DNA from: Dimargaris cristalligena
Lineage: Eukaryota > Kickxellomycota > Dimargaritomycetes > Dimargaritales > Dimargaritaceae
Length of the DNA: 32,952 nucleotides
Reading direction: 5' to 3'
Assembly (NCBI GenBank): GCA_027576995.1
Contig: JANBQC010000198.1
Span: 7,548-40,499 of the forward strand
The notes under the pieces were generated by a model, which saw nothing but the letters and a program-made list of their open reading frames with translations, was not told the origin of the DNA and ran no database searches. This document shows, in pieces, positions 20,105-30,947 of this stretch (positions are counted from its first letter, which is position 1; every line of letters begins with the position of its first letter). A program made the translations under genes and the position numbers.

Positions 20105-22618
20105 TTCGCGACGCTTCATTCTTTTTAAAAGATCCTCACCCCTTCTTTTATTGTACACCAAAGTATGAATGCGAATGTCGGTTCAAAGTATTGGATTTCA
20201 AGGGGACCAGTGTTAATAGCGGTTACAGGGTCTAGCGGTACTGGCCACCTCCCAATGGGTAGCCCTTGCCTTGGGCAGTATCACCTATCTCTATACTATT
20301 GAACCCACGCTCAGTCATTAGCCGGCCGTTCCAGCCGAGGTGGAGAATAGCTGGTTCATTCGAAGTTGCCATTTTTGGGCGTTTTATCCGAGTTACCACC
20401 ACCACTGTATTCATTCAGTCAAGTGATGATGAAAAATCAATAGTGTAAATAACCTTTGGGAGGGACTCGTATTTAGTATCATAGGAAACCAGCCCGTTCC
20501 ACGGATCAACAGCGAATTGTGGACCTTGTTCTGTTGACTACCACATAGTAATGTAATTGGTGATTCATCGTCGCTGTTGGCAGTGGTTCTATGTATATGA
20601 CTAGCCGTTTCCACCAGTGTACTGATGTTTCAGAGCGTTAATGAATACTGGTGTCGTTACAGATTCAACAATACACCTTGTTTCTTATTTACAATTCAAT
20701 CAGTTCGTGGTAAACGGTGGCCAAGAAACTATCGCCCACCGCGACTTGCTACAGCTAGTTTTAGCTGGCCTAAGCATTTGAAGGGTACAGGCTGGAACAA
20801 GATCCTCACGCTACAGGTAAGATACCTCACCCTTTGGTGGAAGCCGACCATTGTATATTCCTATACCAATGAAGTTTATAATTTTTTTAAAAAAATAAAA
20901 CCACCTATTGTTTGCAAGTACACTGTGGGGGGGGCGCAGTAAGGTAATATGAATGTGTCGATCCCTATATCTCAATCAATAGAAATAGTTCCGTGGGTTT
21001 TAGGCTTCCGCTATCTTCGGTCCGCTGGCTAAAAGTAATAAAATTCCGCTGAATCCAAGACCGGTTAAGTTCGGCTGCCGAGTAAGTGACAGTCAACCAA
21101 ACTATGGACAGGAAACGCATGCATGTCCGTCCTTAGGCGAGCCGCCACCAGATACGTCCCAATAACCGACAATCCTGATAAAACTACTTCTGAGTGAGGT
21201 GGATCCTCGCCGCCCTGGGTTGGTTATGAGAATAGGCGCGAGGAAAGTATTGACAAGCTGAGTGTTGGCGAGCCGATATCAGTAACCCATCTAACAAAGT
21301 GGAAGGTACGTTTTGGTCGGATGTATACTGGTCGTCAACCGAGACACCATGGCTCTAAACGATACCCAATATTGTCCACCACTCTAAGTGGGTGGCGGTG
21401 GAGCGTGACATTCAGTCCTATAACGAAATCAGCCGCCTGCTGGAGTCGAAATAGAATGGCCAAGGTGCCCCACGTTTTCATTCTAATTGTTTATCCCACG
21501 TCCACCCATATTCCTATAGAAAACCCACGGGAATATATCTCGAGGAAAGGGGGTGGGGTTTGGGGACCAACTGATTGGGTGGAGTGACACCCCTCCCGAC
21601 GGGGTGTCGGAAAAGGCCGGGGTTTCCTGGGGATGGGATTGTTTAGTTCCCTTGGCAAAGTGTTTGTTACTCAATTGACCAGGTAGGATGAACATCATCA
21701 GGGATTGGCCATTTAGCCTTTTAGAATAGGGGGTTAAGCTGCACTTCCGCCCCGTTCCTATATCAACGGGCCTTCATGGGATCAAACCTTCACATTCAGC
21801 ACTGTTGGGCATCATCAAAGGTATATGCCCCAGTTGACTGGTGGATTTCTACCTTTGGCGTTGGCGTGATAAATACTAAAATACGTCGCCTCAACCTATA
21901 TCTTGGTTAGCTGAATTAGTCTAACAACCGGGACAGTGTTCCCATATGGGCAACTCGGAGTTTCGGTGATGAACTCTGGCGACCACTAGTGCCCCAAAAC
22001 CGAGGGGCCTACTTGTTATTCCCTCAAGTCCTCCACTGACCGGCGCCAGTGATGTCAAAATTACTATTTTCGAGCGCCCCTTACACTCTACGGATAGTCC
22101 AGCTGGTGCCAACCTTAGTGATCATCACCAATTAAAATAGGACGGAACGACGGTTAGAAAGGAAATATTAGACATGCTCCTCACTCGTGGTTCAACGGTT
22201 TTAGAGGCCACTCGCGACACTGACTGTTTGGTCAAGGGGGTGATCCTTCGTTAAGGTAGTATACATGGTCAACGATCGTTGGAACGGGTTCGCTTGGCAG
22301 TGGATCACGGATGCAGCGTGGTGAACTGGAATGATATCCACCCTGTGAGGGGATTTTCCCGATCAACCCCCAGTATATTAGTTTAAAAACACCACCCACG
22401 TGTAACTAAGTAGCAAGAACGACTTGGATAATCGTTGAAGAAACACTAATTCAATTCAGTGTTTGGAGTCGCGTGGTTGAAAAAACGCATAATGGGGATA
22501 GGGTAGACCGATATGAGTAACTCGTTATATGATTTGGTAAATATACCGAATCAGTATTCCGGGGGTGGGAGGGCGAAGAGGAGGGGTTGCAGGTGGTGGA
22601 TTTTCTAATCACCATTTA

Positions 22619-24126
22619 ATGTGCATCCACTTGGATTGGGGAGCAGAGTATTTAGCCATTAAAATCTATGGGCTGAGGCAGCACAAGCAGAATGGTAATC
22701 ACTCTCTCATACGGATGATATCAGTCATCAAGGGGGAGATCGTACGGGAACATAGTGTATTACCTCATCTCTATTCGAGGTGTGGTAGCATGTACGAGAA
22801 TTTAACGAATTCAGGCGTGCTTCAAGTTCATGGGCTGGTGCATGGCCACGGAACACTTTCTCAGCCCTAATCTGACGTGATGTGTTACTGCTGTAAGTAA
22901 CAATATCATATGGATGAAATTCAAACCAGCTGTATAAGGTTTTACATAATACGTGTATGGGCGAACATATGTGAGAATAGCTTTTAACCAGTAATATTGG
23001 CCTCATCCAATGGATTTTTCGTTATACAGCCTGAATGAACTTCTCCCATATACTACCCGGTACATTTGGTTCCATACAAATCCCGCTATAGCCACCGCGT
23101 ATCTGGAGGGGGGTGGGACCCCTAGCCTGATAGAATGGGCGATGATAGTTTCTCTCACAAAATAAATAAATCCAACATCCAAAATTAGCTAACAAGCAAG
23201 GGGGTTGGGAAAAAGTGGCCTCTTTGGTCCCAACAAGGAGATGGTAACCGCCGATTCCATTGTACTCTATTTCTTAAACCGGTGTAAACAATGTCCCGGC
23301 ATGCACCAATAAGTCAATGGCGCAAGCCAGAACTGGTTTGCTAATTGAAATCGAATGAGTTGCCGAGTTCAGTTCACTTGGGCGACTTATTACATGGTTC
23401 CATTTCATGTGGACGTCGGTCACCATTCACTCGAGAGTTTCTTCCAGCCAAGTGTTTGCCATTAAACACCACCTAGGAAATATGCCCTATGTAATAGACG
23501 TAGTAGAATTACACATGGAAGACCCACTGGCATATCTAACGGAGGAGGCAGGTGGAAGTCCAAACGGGGCGGAAGCGAATGACCCATTCACTCTTCAAAT
23601 GAGATTGGAAAAAAGGAGTGAGTCTACTCGTCTTTTCTTGCTCATTCGGTAAGTATAATCATGCCCGTGCCTGCCCGACGACTATTAAGGAAATGGTAGC
23701 CGAGGTATTTTGCGGGTTTACTGCAATTGGCCCCCCTCCCCTACTCCACCCCCTTCTTCCCCCATCCCTGTTAAAGATCAATGCTTAATCTGGATGGTTC
23801 GAAAGTGAGTGGAGGAGGGGCGTCATTCTCTAAACAAATTGTACAGTCGAAAATGGAGGTCGGCCTGCGAGCGGAAAGGGTGGGTAAAGAACCGGTTTAC
23901 TCACCATTTCGGTAACAAAGAGCACTATACCCATTTTCTAATCCATCACCCACGGCCTCATTATTGGTACAAGACCCCTCCCCTGAAAACCCCGAGTTCT
24001 CTAATGGTCGGAAATTCAGCAGGGATTGCCAGGACAACTTCGGCGTACATTAAACCACACCCCGTGCTAACTAGGCTACATATCGCTTCCACTGCGTACA
24101 ACACATTCATGCAAAATATTCCATAG
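22619..24126 (+). mobile_element. Possible decayed Ty1/copia-like pol remnant
   Basis: Three short plus-strand frames resemble, in the right order, blocks of a Ty1/copia polyprotein. Frame 22619-22870 has LDWGAEYLA, like the integrase DxGxEYL block, then KQNG, then an Arg/Ile-rich stretch ending LPHLY, then LQVHGLVHGHG. The spacing between the first two is about half the usual, which would need a deletion. Frame 23407-23652 has FAIKHHLGNMPYVIDVVEL, like the FxMKDLGxxxYxLGIEV block after the reverse transcriptase active site. The frame ending at 24126 has NSAGIA and LHIASTAYNTFMQN, loosely like the end of the RNase H region. Each match is weak alone, catalytic cores such as YVDD are not seen, and no LTRs were identified. 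A chance resemblance is a real possibility. Confidence 0.22.
23731..23763 (-). repeat. G-quadruplex motif on the minus strand
   Basis: Plus-strand C runs at 23731-23736, 23738-23741, 23749-23753 and 23759-23763 are separated by 1, 7 and 5 nt. On the minus strand this fits the canonical pattern of four G-runs of three or more with loops of 1-7. Confidence 0.5.
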
Positions 24127-27100
24127 TTTCGTCCTTAAACGCTATCAACCGAACAAAGACGCTGGACTAATTTGCTCAAGCGATACCGTTAATGACCCGA
24201 CAATGGGGATTCTCGCCTTTCTGACCTCATTTGCTATCCAGGGGGCTTGCCGATATTTCTAAACAGCCCCCTGTTTACCCATTTCCCTTTAGGGTGTTTC
24301 AATAGTTTACCCCCAGTAAAACGTGCAGATGAAATGCGCCAGTGATGTAAAAAAAAACAGAGTGGGCTGCAATAGAAGAAACGTTTATCCTTGAGACCGT
24401 CCAATGGCCAGTCCAAAGAGAAGAAAGGTAAGTGTGGTCGTCTACAGTCATACAGCCTTGAGTGGCGCCGTCGTCGTGCAGGTCCGACTTCCAAACAGAC
24501 CCACGGTTTGCTATGGCACGCCAGACCGCCGCTTAATACTTACGTGGCATCGCCCAACTCCCCAGAAAATGGCCGCCTGGTCAGTCGTGGGAGAGTTGAG
24601 ACGGTGATAGTAGCCGCCCATTCCACACCGCCATCACCCAAAGCGGCTTTCAACACGAGAGTCGGGTGGAATCCAGTATGGCTAGCATGTTGCCGACCTC
24701 AATGGCCATCCCGACTGACCATCGTCATTGAGTCTTTTCACCGCCCTATAGCAGGTGTGAATTTTAATTATTTAAATCATGGGTAAACGTGGATAGGTCG
24801 ATGAACAATGTGGGTATGCGGGCAGTTTACCCATACTATAGCTCAGCAACAATGATGCCAATACCTGGTCCTTTCCCAAGGGTGAATATCTTCTGTATGT
24901 GCCGGTATAAAGGCGATGTCGAACCTATGCCCCGTTCAAAGATACCGATTAAACTCCGCCAGTTTCAAAGGCGACGCAGTGCCCCTAATAGGACAATACT
25001 ATTCAGTGAGTGTAAAAAGTTAATATGCCCCTAGTGGTATGTCACTCAGCCTTCGGTTAGTTTAGTATAGAGCTGAAGGATGAGTAGCAGCCCTGTTGAC
25101 AGCTCTAGGCGAATTGTGGAGTACATACTGATATTACTATTTGCTTGTTATGTCCATTATTACAACGGTCTATTTGCCCCTAATCACATCCGACGCCCCT
25201 TGATGTCTGCCATTAGTCATGCCTAACCCGCATTAACATTAAGCTAGCAGAAATTGGCTGGCGGAAGAAACTGGCTCGCCCATTTTGTCCACGTAAGATC
25301 TCGTTTCCTTCTGGGAGATTCTACTCAACATCGGGTCTGGAATATGGCAAAGGATAGCGGCCTTCACCAGTTGATTAGACTATATTATATTTATATTCTT
25401 TGGGAACTGACCCAGGCTACCAGCCGAGCCACCAGTTCATTTTCCCACCGCATCGGAAATAAGGTTGATTTAATGGTTAAATGTGTCCTATTATATCCAT
25501 ACCGACATCAAGATTAGACTGTAATACAAAATAATACATCCTTGACACCAAGACCACGCACGCTTCTCATTATTCATTGCGCAGCTTTTGTTTTTCCAAG
25601 ACATCCATCAGGGTAGCAGGCCCTCAACTGGGAAACTACTGCTCAGCCGTTCCTGGGCTGCTTCCGCCCATCAATAATTGAGCCATAACTGTATGGTGGT
25701 TGTCATACTGTGGTCCATTTGAAACAGGAAAAGGACTTCCACTGCCTCCATCGTGACACGACCATCCCCCTTCCCCCTCTGCACCTCTAGGCGCACCGTC
25801 ATTGGATTAATTTTGGGCCTTCTTTTTTTCCTATCGAAGCGGACACCCTAAATTAAGCACCGAAGGCGACCCACGTTAATGTACTAATACAATATTGGGC
25901 TGGTTCCATATGACCTGGGAAACGCCAAAAAAAGATAATATCCAAAGTGGGTATGCGTCGTTTAAAATGCGCAGTAGAGGTGCCTTTAATATCCGCCTGG
26001 CTGCGTCAACATCACCCACAATAACCCTTTCCTTTTTACTACTACCTCATGTTCAAGGATGGTTAAATTCCAGGTTTTTAGCAGCAAGCCACGCTAGTAA
26101 AAACCCCCACCTCCCCCCCCTTGTTTCCCCTGGCCGACACTCACCTCCAGGTTGGGAATAAGAGTGTGCGTGCAAAATACCACTTACCCACCTTAGTCTC
26201 TTACATTCCACCAGGTTGGCATTACTTACCCAAACAACATGTACGCTGCAAGCGACACGAATCCCCGATAAAGCTGAACCGCTGGATGGGATGTAGCCTG
26301 CGGGACGCCCTTTACTTTTAATGGATTGATATCATCGGCATTTTTAGGTCCAGAGGGACGATTGGATAGAAATAGCGGCGAATTTCCCCCTTTCGGCGGG
26401 ATATAGGGGTGTGCCTAATGCGTGAATGCAAACAGAAGGGAAGCGACTCCATGGCCATGGCCTAGCCTGTTCCCCAATTCTCCCGGGGACTCCGCCTTAC
26501 TTTACTTGGGTCCGTATCTCCCTCCCCTCCCCTTCCCTTGGGGGCCAGGCGATGAGTATTCCGACATTCATTTGATTGGTAACTTCACAATCCGTCGACA
26601 TGCGTGAGACAGTGTGAATTTATTGCAAAGGGGAGGTACTGCTGGGGCCACTGATGTGGAAGTTGGTGTAGGACCAACTCCAATTGGAGGTAATGTAGCT
26701 AATGGAGGCGCTATAATCCAGTGTGGTGTAGGTTCGTTGTACGACCGCAGGGGGGGGGCTCAAGAAGGGAAGGTGGATAGCCGCCTCCCAGCTTTTTTCC
26801 GGGGTGCTTGGGGCTGCTACAGCGAACCGGTAAGCAGTGTGCACAAACAAATGGGCGGGTGGGAGGGCTGGCGTTATCAGTATGGCGGTGGTTAGTACGG
26901 GGAGGGAGGGAGGGAGAAGTTACACCGGCGGGCCGAATAACACTCCCCTATGAAAACCCGAGTGTGTGGGTTCCCGGCGACTTCGGGAAGGATGTTTAGG
27001 AGTTGGGAGAAGTTTAAACGTGTTTGACGTGGGTAGCCTCATAGTACCCATCGGCATGCTGGGCCTGGTAGCCTATTCATTCTACACAAGCGTGACCGGT

Positions 27101-27834
27101 GGAAGGAGGGGGGGCTGGAGGGAGCGTATTTGGGCCAAATTGGTGGGACTGATTTTTCCCATTTATCAAGTTACCCACTTTTGGAACCGTCTATTTGTTG
27201 TGGAGGAGGACTATATTTATCGAAGGGCTGTGTATTTCTTATTCGCACTAACCTCATTTCCCCCCCGCCCTAATTTGCTAACGGCCAGCCCCAACTGCCT
27301 GGCGTATGCACTTGAATCACACACCCCTTATTCTCGTCTTTTTCCACCCACTCTTCCGCATAGCGTCGAGTGGGCCTTCAGTCCAGCGTGACTCTCTAAA
27401 TAACCGCCTTGTTAGGTGGATTGACACCGCATCAGTATACAGTGGGATGCATATGCCATCACCATTCCTAGCCTGACCAGCCCAGGCGGCCCCAATTCTA
27501 ATCACTGCTCGTTTCAGGTGAAAATAACCAGCTAAATTGGTGCATGGGGGAATCGTATAAATATCCCGACCCTGACGGAGGTATTTCCAGTTCACAACCT
27601 AGTCACCAACACATCCTCACGAACGATTTACCCTCGTTTTATAGCCTCCTTCGCCGTAGTTTCCTTCGACCTATTAATCTCACCCCCCTTTTTCGTATCT
27701 GGGAAACGAGTCAGCTTGAATCAGCAATTGTCACTGAGCCGAACCGATCACCTGCCAGGCTCCCCCTTTAGACTTGGTCAAGTCTACATAACCGCCTATA
27801 GGTATATAGAGTTGATGCGATACCACTGTGGATG
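24127..27834. other. Gene desert, distal part
   Basis: No gene is supported. Short frames include ATG 24404 (starts MASPKRRK and meets a GTAAGT) and ATG 27056-27391 (111 codons with a hydrophobic start and a Trp/Arg-rich middle). Neither matches a family I know nor shows clear codon bias. A perfect G-quadruplex motif is at 26899-26914 and a G9 tract at 26750-26758. Confidence 0.45.
26899..26914 (+). repeat. G-quadruplex motif
   Basis: GGGGAGGGAGGGAGGG has four G-runs with single-A loops, the most stable loop class. It is non-coding, in a locally G-rich plus strand. Confidence 0.6.
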
Positions 27835-29263
27835 TCGTTACCTACATATCTCCTCCCTTTTAGCTCATTATTTATACTGTGCGCTCGTGCTACCACTAAG
27901 TCTAAAAAGTGCACCGTGTTCTCCAACTCGACCACCTATTCCGATTTGGTTACACACCTTCCGCCTTTGCTTCCCCCCTTTAGTTTCCGCTTACGTCCGG
28001 ACACTATCCGGCGGTATCCCTAATTCAACCGCAATCCAACCCTATATATTAGACGGTAACTATTCACGCCGAACCCTCTTTTCCCCAAGGTTGTATCTCT
28101 CAATATTTGGCCGTGGCCGTGTTTACAGCCAGCTAGACCGCTATCACTATTTGGCCCGACCAAGCGTCCGTGAGGGTTTAATTCGCTTATTCCCAGTCAG
28201 CGATTGAGCCTGGTTATACCAACTCCGCTTGTAAGATTTACAGTCAATCTGAATAGGTAAGTCACGGGCATTGTATTGCTCTGCCGATTAACTATAAGGA
28301 ATAGGGGACCTACTGCATTTCCATGTACTCCTTGTTCATATGCCGAATGGTCACAAATTGCGGATAAGAGGGCCAGTTTCATGGCAAGACGGGGCTACCA
28401 CGGGGATTTTTAGTCCTTAGAGTCGACCCCCTTATTGACCCATACTAGCAATACTATACTACCAAACTTACATGTATATAGGAAAACGTGTATCTAACTC
28501 AAATATCCAACGTCAGTTGCTGGGTGATAATCACATTCTTGCGCTGCATCGCTCCAGTTTTTATCGAGGTACGTTTTTCGTGAAAATATTATTTAATGCC
28601 ACGTACAATACAATATCACTTATGGCCACTACCCAGCGTCTAGCCCATATCTACTCTATCGGCTCTGGGGGGGGGTTCATTTTGAAATAGCCTTTTAACT
28701 AACGGGCTTTTTAGTCTTCCATTTGAATTACTATTGGATCAACTGGACCGATTGTATCCTTGTTTCCGAATCCCTCGTATCTCTTTAGCATTTAACTCGT
28801 CGCGACCGACCGATAATCGGTTCATTGTTCGATTATTCACATTACTTTGTTGTAACCATACCTCATCCTCCGTTCTGCGTTTCATTTACTACCCGCCTAA
28901 TAATCTGGGCAGCAATCGGATAATCCCTATCGCTTTACCGCATCCCTTTTAGGCTGCTCTACCCCCCTCTTCACACATACTAGCAGTGTCCCCAAACGTA
29001 CACCCCCTTTCCCGACCACCCTCCTTACCTCAACTGGATTATCGTATTTGAATGACCCCACTTTCTTTTCCCCACCTTCCTGTGTTACTCCCTTCGGATT
29101 ACCCCCCTCCCCCTTTCCATTTCACCCCTCTTTTTATTCCACACCCTTTTTCGATTCTTCGTATTTGTGAACTAATCGCCTATTCGGTAAGATCTTTTAT
29201 TGAATATTTTCCTTTCATTTGCCGCGCGCTTAAGGTTTTTTACTAGTCCGGTTCCCTCCCCGA

Positions 29264-29270
29264 TATAAAA
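29264..29270 (+). promoter_or_regulatory. TATA box of the forkhead gene
   Basis: TATAAAA, in the setting CGATATAAAAGGC, lies 127-133 nt before the ATG. It is followed by a pyrimidine-rich stretch suited to initiation near 29290-29300. This is the clearest core promoter element in the window. Confidence 0.5.
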
Positions 29271-29377
29271 GGCTGGCCTTTCCTCCCCTTCTTCTTTTTT
29301 ATCCACTATATTTCCACCGTCCTCCACACCATTATTTCATTTATAACTTTACTTAATTCATTAGATTTCCTGTCTCT

Positions 29378-29386
29378 ATGTATTAG
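29378..29386 (+). other. Two-codon uORF (ATG-TAT-TAG) before the forkhead start
   Basis: The last upstream ATG opens a Met-Tyr-stop frame that ends ten nt before the forkhead ATG at 29397. Such minimal uORFs can reduce translation of the main frame. Whether it is in the mRNA depends on the true transcription start. Confidence 0.4.
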
Positions 29387-29396
29387 CCCCGTCTTC

Positions 29397-30947
29397 ATGT
29401 ATCCTTCGAATAATCCCTCACAATCCTCTCGGACTGTTCCCTCACCAACTCCCACATCTTCCTCTTCTTTAAAACGGATTGCTTCAGTCATGAGTATGCA
29501 CTGTGAAACTCGCCCCTCCACCCAACTACCTCCTCTCAATATGCCTCCTCAGGGACCTAGGTCCCACCTTCCCCCTCGCTCCTACCCTCCCCTTAGACAG
29601 GGAGCGGTTCGCAGCCAGCTGCAGCCATATGGTCAGCGCTTTTCCCCCTCACACCAAGCAGCCACTTCCCTACCGTCTTTGCCGTCAGCGGACGTCCTGC
29701 TTCAAAGTTCGGCCAGGCCGTCTCCCCACCCCTATAATGCACGTCCCCGCTCCACTTATATTGCAGGTGCTCACTCAGACCACCGGCTGTACTCCCACAC
29801 TGTCCAAACGAGTCACCCATATTATATCCAGACTTACACTGACCGGTCCAATACTCCTCCGCTGCTCCTAGAGTCCGTCCCCGCACCGACCCGCCATTTT
29901 GGAGGGAATTCGCCCATTCACTACCAGTTTCCGCGGACCACGGATAATACCAGCAGTCGCTCGTCACCCGGAATACCCCTTCTACCCACCACCCCCCCAG
30001 CGTCGACCCAAAATGCCGCTTCCGACCAGTCCTTCATTACTTTGTCCCCAGACACGGTACGAAAACCGGCTCGTAAGCGTCGCCGGCCTCCGGTGTCCTA
30101 TTCAGCCCTCATCGCCCAGGCCATAATAATGGCGCCCGAAAAACGACTCACCCTGCGTGAGGTGTACCAGTGGATATCCGAAAACCACCCCTACCTTAGC
30201 TACTCGAGTGATACCGGTTGGCAGAACACTATCCGCCACAACCTCTCCCTCAACAAGTGCTTTATCAAGACCGCCCGGACCGAGGCTGACGGAGCACCAA
30301 GTAGTGTTAGTCGGGGTAAAGGGGGCTACTGGTCCATCGACATGAACCTAATGGACGCCGCTATGCGGGAGGGCGTCGAGCGGGCTATGCGCACACCCTT
30401 GCCCCAACTCGCCCCGCCGTCCGCCCAGCGGTCGGCGGCCGGGTCCGTCTCTGTCTCGCCTGCCCAACTACCTGCCCGACTCAACACCCCCCGGGACACC
30501 GACAGGCGGTCAGATGAGTTCCTTATCCACGCTCATCGGACGGAATACTCCAGGAGCATTTCGCCCCCCAAGGGCGAGCCGACTCGGAAGGGAAGCCTGG
30601 ACGGCCCTGAGTCCATCTTCGGCAAAACCACACCCAAACCTGTTAGTCTCCGTCGCCCTGTTAGCCAACCCCCCACTACGGGGCATGATGAAATTGAACC
30701 TAAATTCCGCCTCTTAGCAGAGGCCTCAGCCGAGTCTACAGCGATGGACTTCGTCGTCGCCGCCGCCACCCCCCATGTACCCAGTCCTACCTGGGCCCCG
30801 ATTATGTGTACTATTGCTACCCAAACGGATGACCCCCCTATCCCATCCACTCCATTGGTCACGACTTCAGACCAAAATTTATCCCCTATCCCCTCTCCCC
30901 CGACAGACAATGTTTCGGTTCTTCGTATTGCTAATCTCCTCAACTAG
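29397..30947 (+). CDS. Forkhead (FOX) transcription factor, single exon
   Basis: This 516-residue frame runs from ATG 29397 to TAG 30945-30947. The forkhead DNA-binding domain lies at about residues 228-325, preceded by a basic [10 protein letters not shown] stretch that may serve as a nuclear signal. It shows [26 protein letters not shown], the recognition helix [16 protein letters not shown] (274-289) and GKGGYWSID. Between NKCFIK and GKGGYW it carries about eight more residues than usual, lengthening wing 1. There is no FHA domain, so it is not a classical Fkh1/2 type. It is closer to the Fox proteins with flanking disorder, but the subfamily is not assignable by eye. The N-terminal 220 residues are Pro/Ser/Tyr-rich and the tail is Pro/Thr-rich with a TQT motif at 475-477. 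Function is inferred as sequence-specific transcription control of unknown targets. The gene stands alone, with no neighbour for 13 kb upstream or 2 kb downstream. Confidence 0.93.
   Translation: MYPSNNPSQSSRTVPSPTPTSSSSLKRIASVMSMHCETRPSTQLPPLNMPPQGPRSHLPPRSYPPLRQGAVRSQLQPYGQRFSPSHQAATSLPSLPSADVLLQSSARPSPHPYNARPRSTYIAGAHSDHRLYSHTVQTSHPYYIQTYTDRSNTPPLLLESVPAPTRHFGGNSPIHYQFPRTTDNTSSRSSPGIPLLPTTPPASTQNAASDQSFITLSPDTVRKPARKRRRPPVSYSALIAQAIIMAPEKRLTLREVYQWISENHPYLSYSSDTGWQNTIRHNLSLNKCFIKTARTEADGAPSSVSRGKGGYWSIDMNLMDAAMREGVERAMRTPLPQLAPPSAQRSAAGSVSVSPAQLPARLNTPRDTDRRSDEFLIHAHRTEYSRSISPPKGEPTRKGSLDGPESIFGKTTPKPVSLRRPVSQPPTTGHDEIEPKFRLLAEASAESTAMDFVVAAATPHVPSPTWAPIMCTIATQTDDPPIPSTPLVTTSDQNLSPIPSPPTDNVSVLRIANLLN

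Larger units (their letters stand above)
17701..22560. other. Gene desert, central part
   Basis: No open frame resembles a known protein, and none is long or biased enough to call. The notable content is C10 at 17723-17732, (AT)13 at 17755-17780, G10 at 18924-18933, G10 at 19059-19068, a C-run cluster facing G12 at 20059-20104, and G8 at 20927-20934. No tRNA B-box (GGTTCGA-type) is found in a credible setting. Confidence 0.5.
27835..29396 (+). promoter_or_regulatory. Pyrimidine-rich, ATG-poor region upstream of the forkhead gene
   Basis: The plus strand turns C/T-rich. There is no ATG from 27835 to 28322, and only one (29052) from 28625 to 29377. Long open frames here result from few purine-containing stops. 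A G9 tract lies at 28667-28675. This may be promoter sequence, a long leader, or both. The TATA box at 29264 argues for a start near 29290. Confidence 0.4.

Noticed and set aside
24404..24607. MASPKRRK start followed by a GTAAGT donor
   Set aside because: It is an eight-codon first exon with no recognisable continuation after any nearby acceptor.
27056..27391. 111-codon frame with a hydrophobic start
   Set aside because: There is no family resemblance, ordinary codon use, and no flanking splice or promoter signals. It remains possible but unsupported.
27716..28207. 163-codon frame upstream of the forkhead gene
   Set aside because: It begins at TTG, lies in pyrimidine-rich sequence where stops are depleted, and its translation is unlike any domain.
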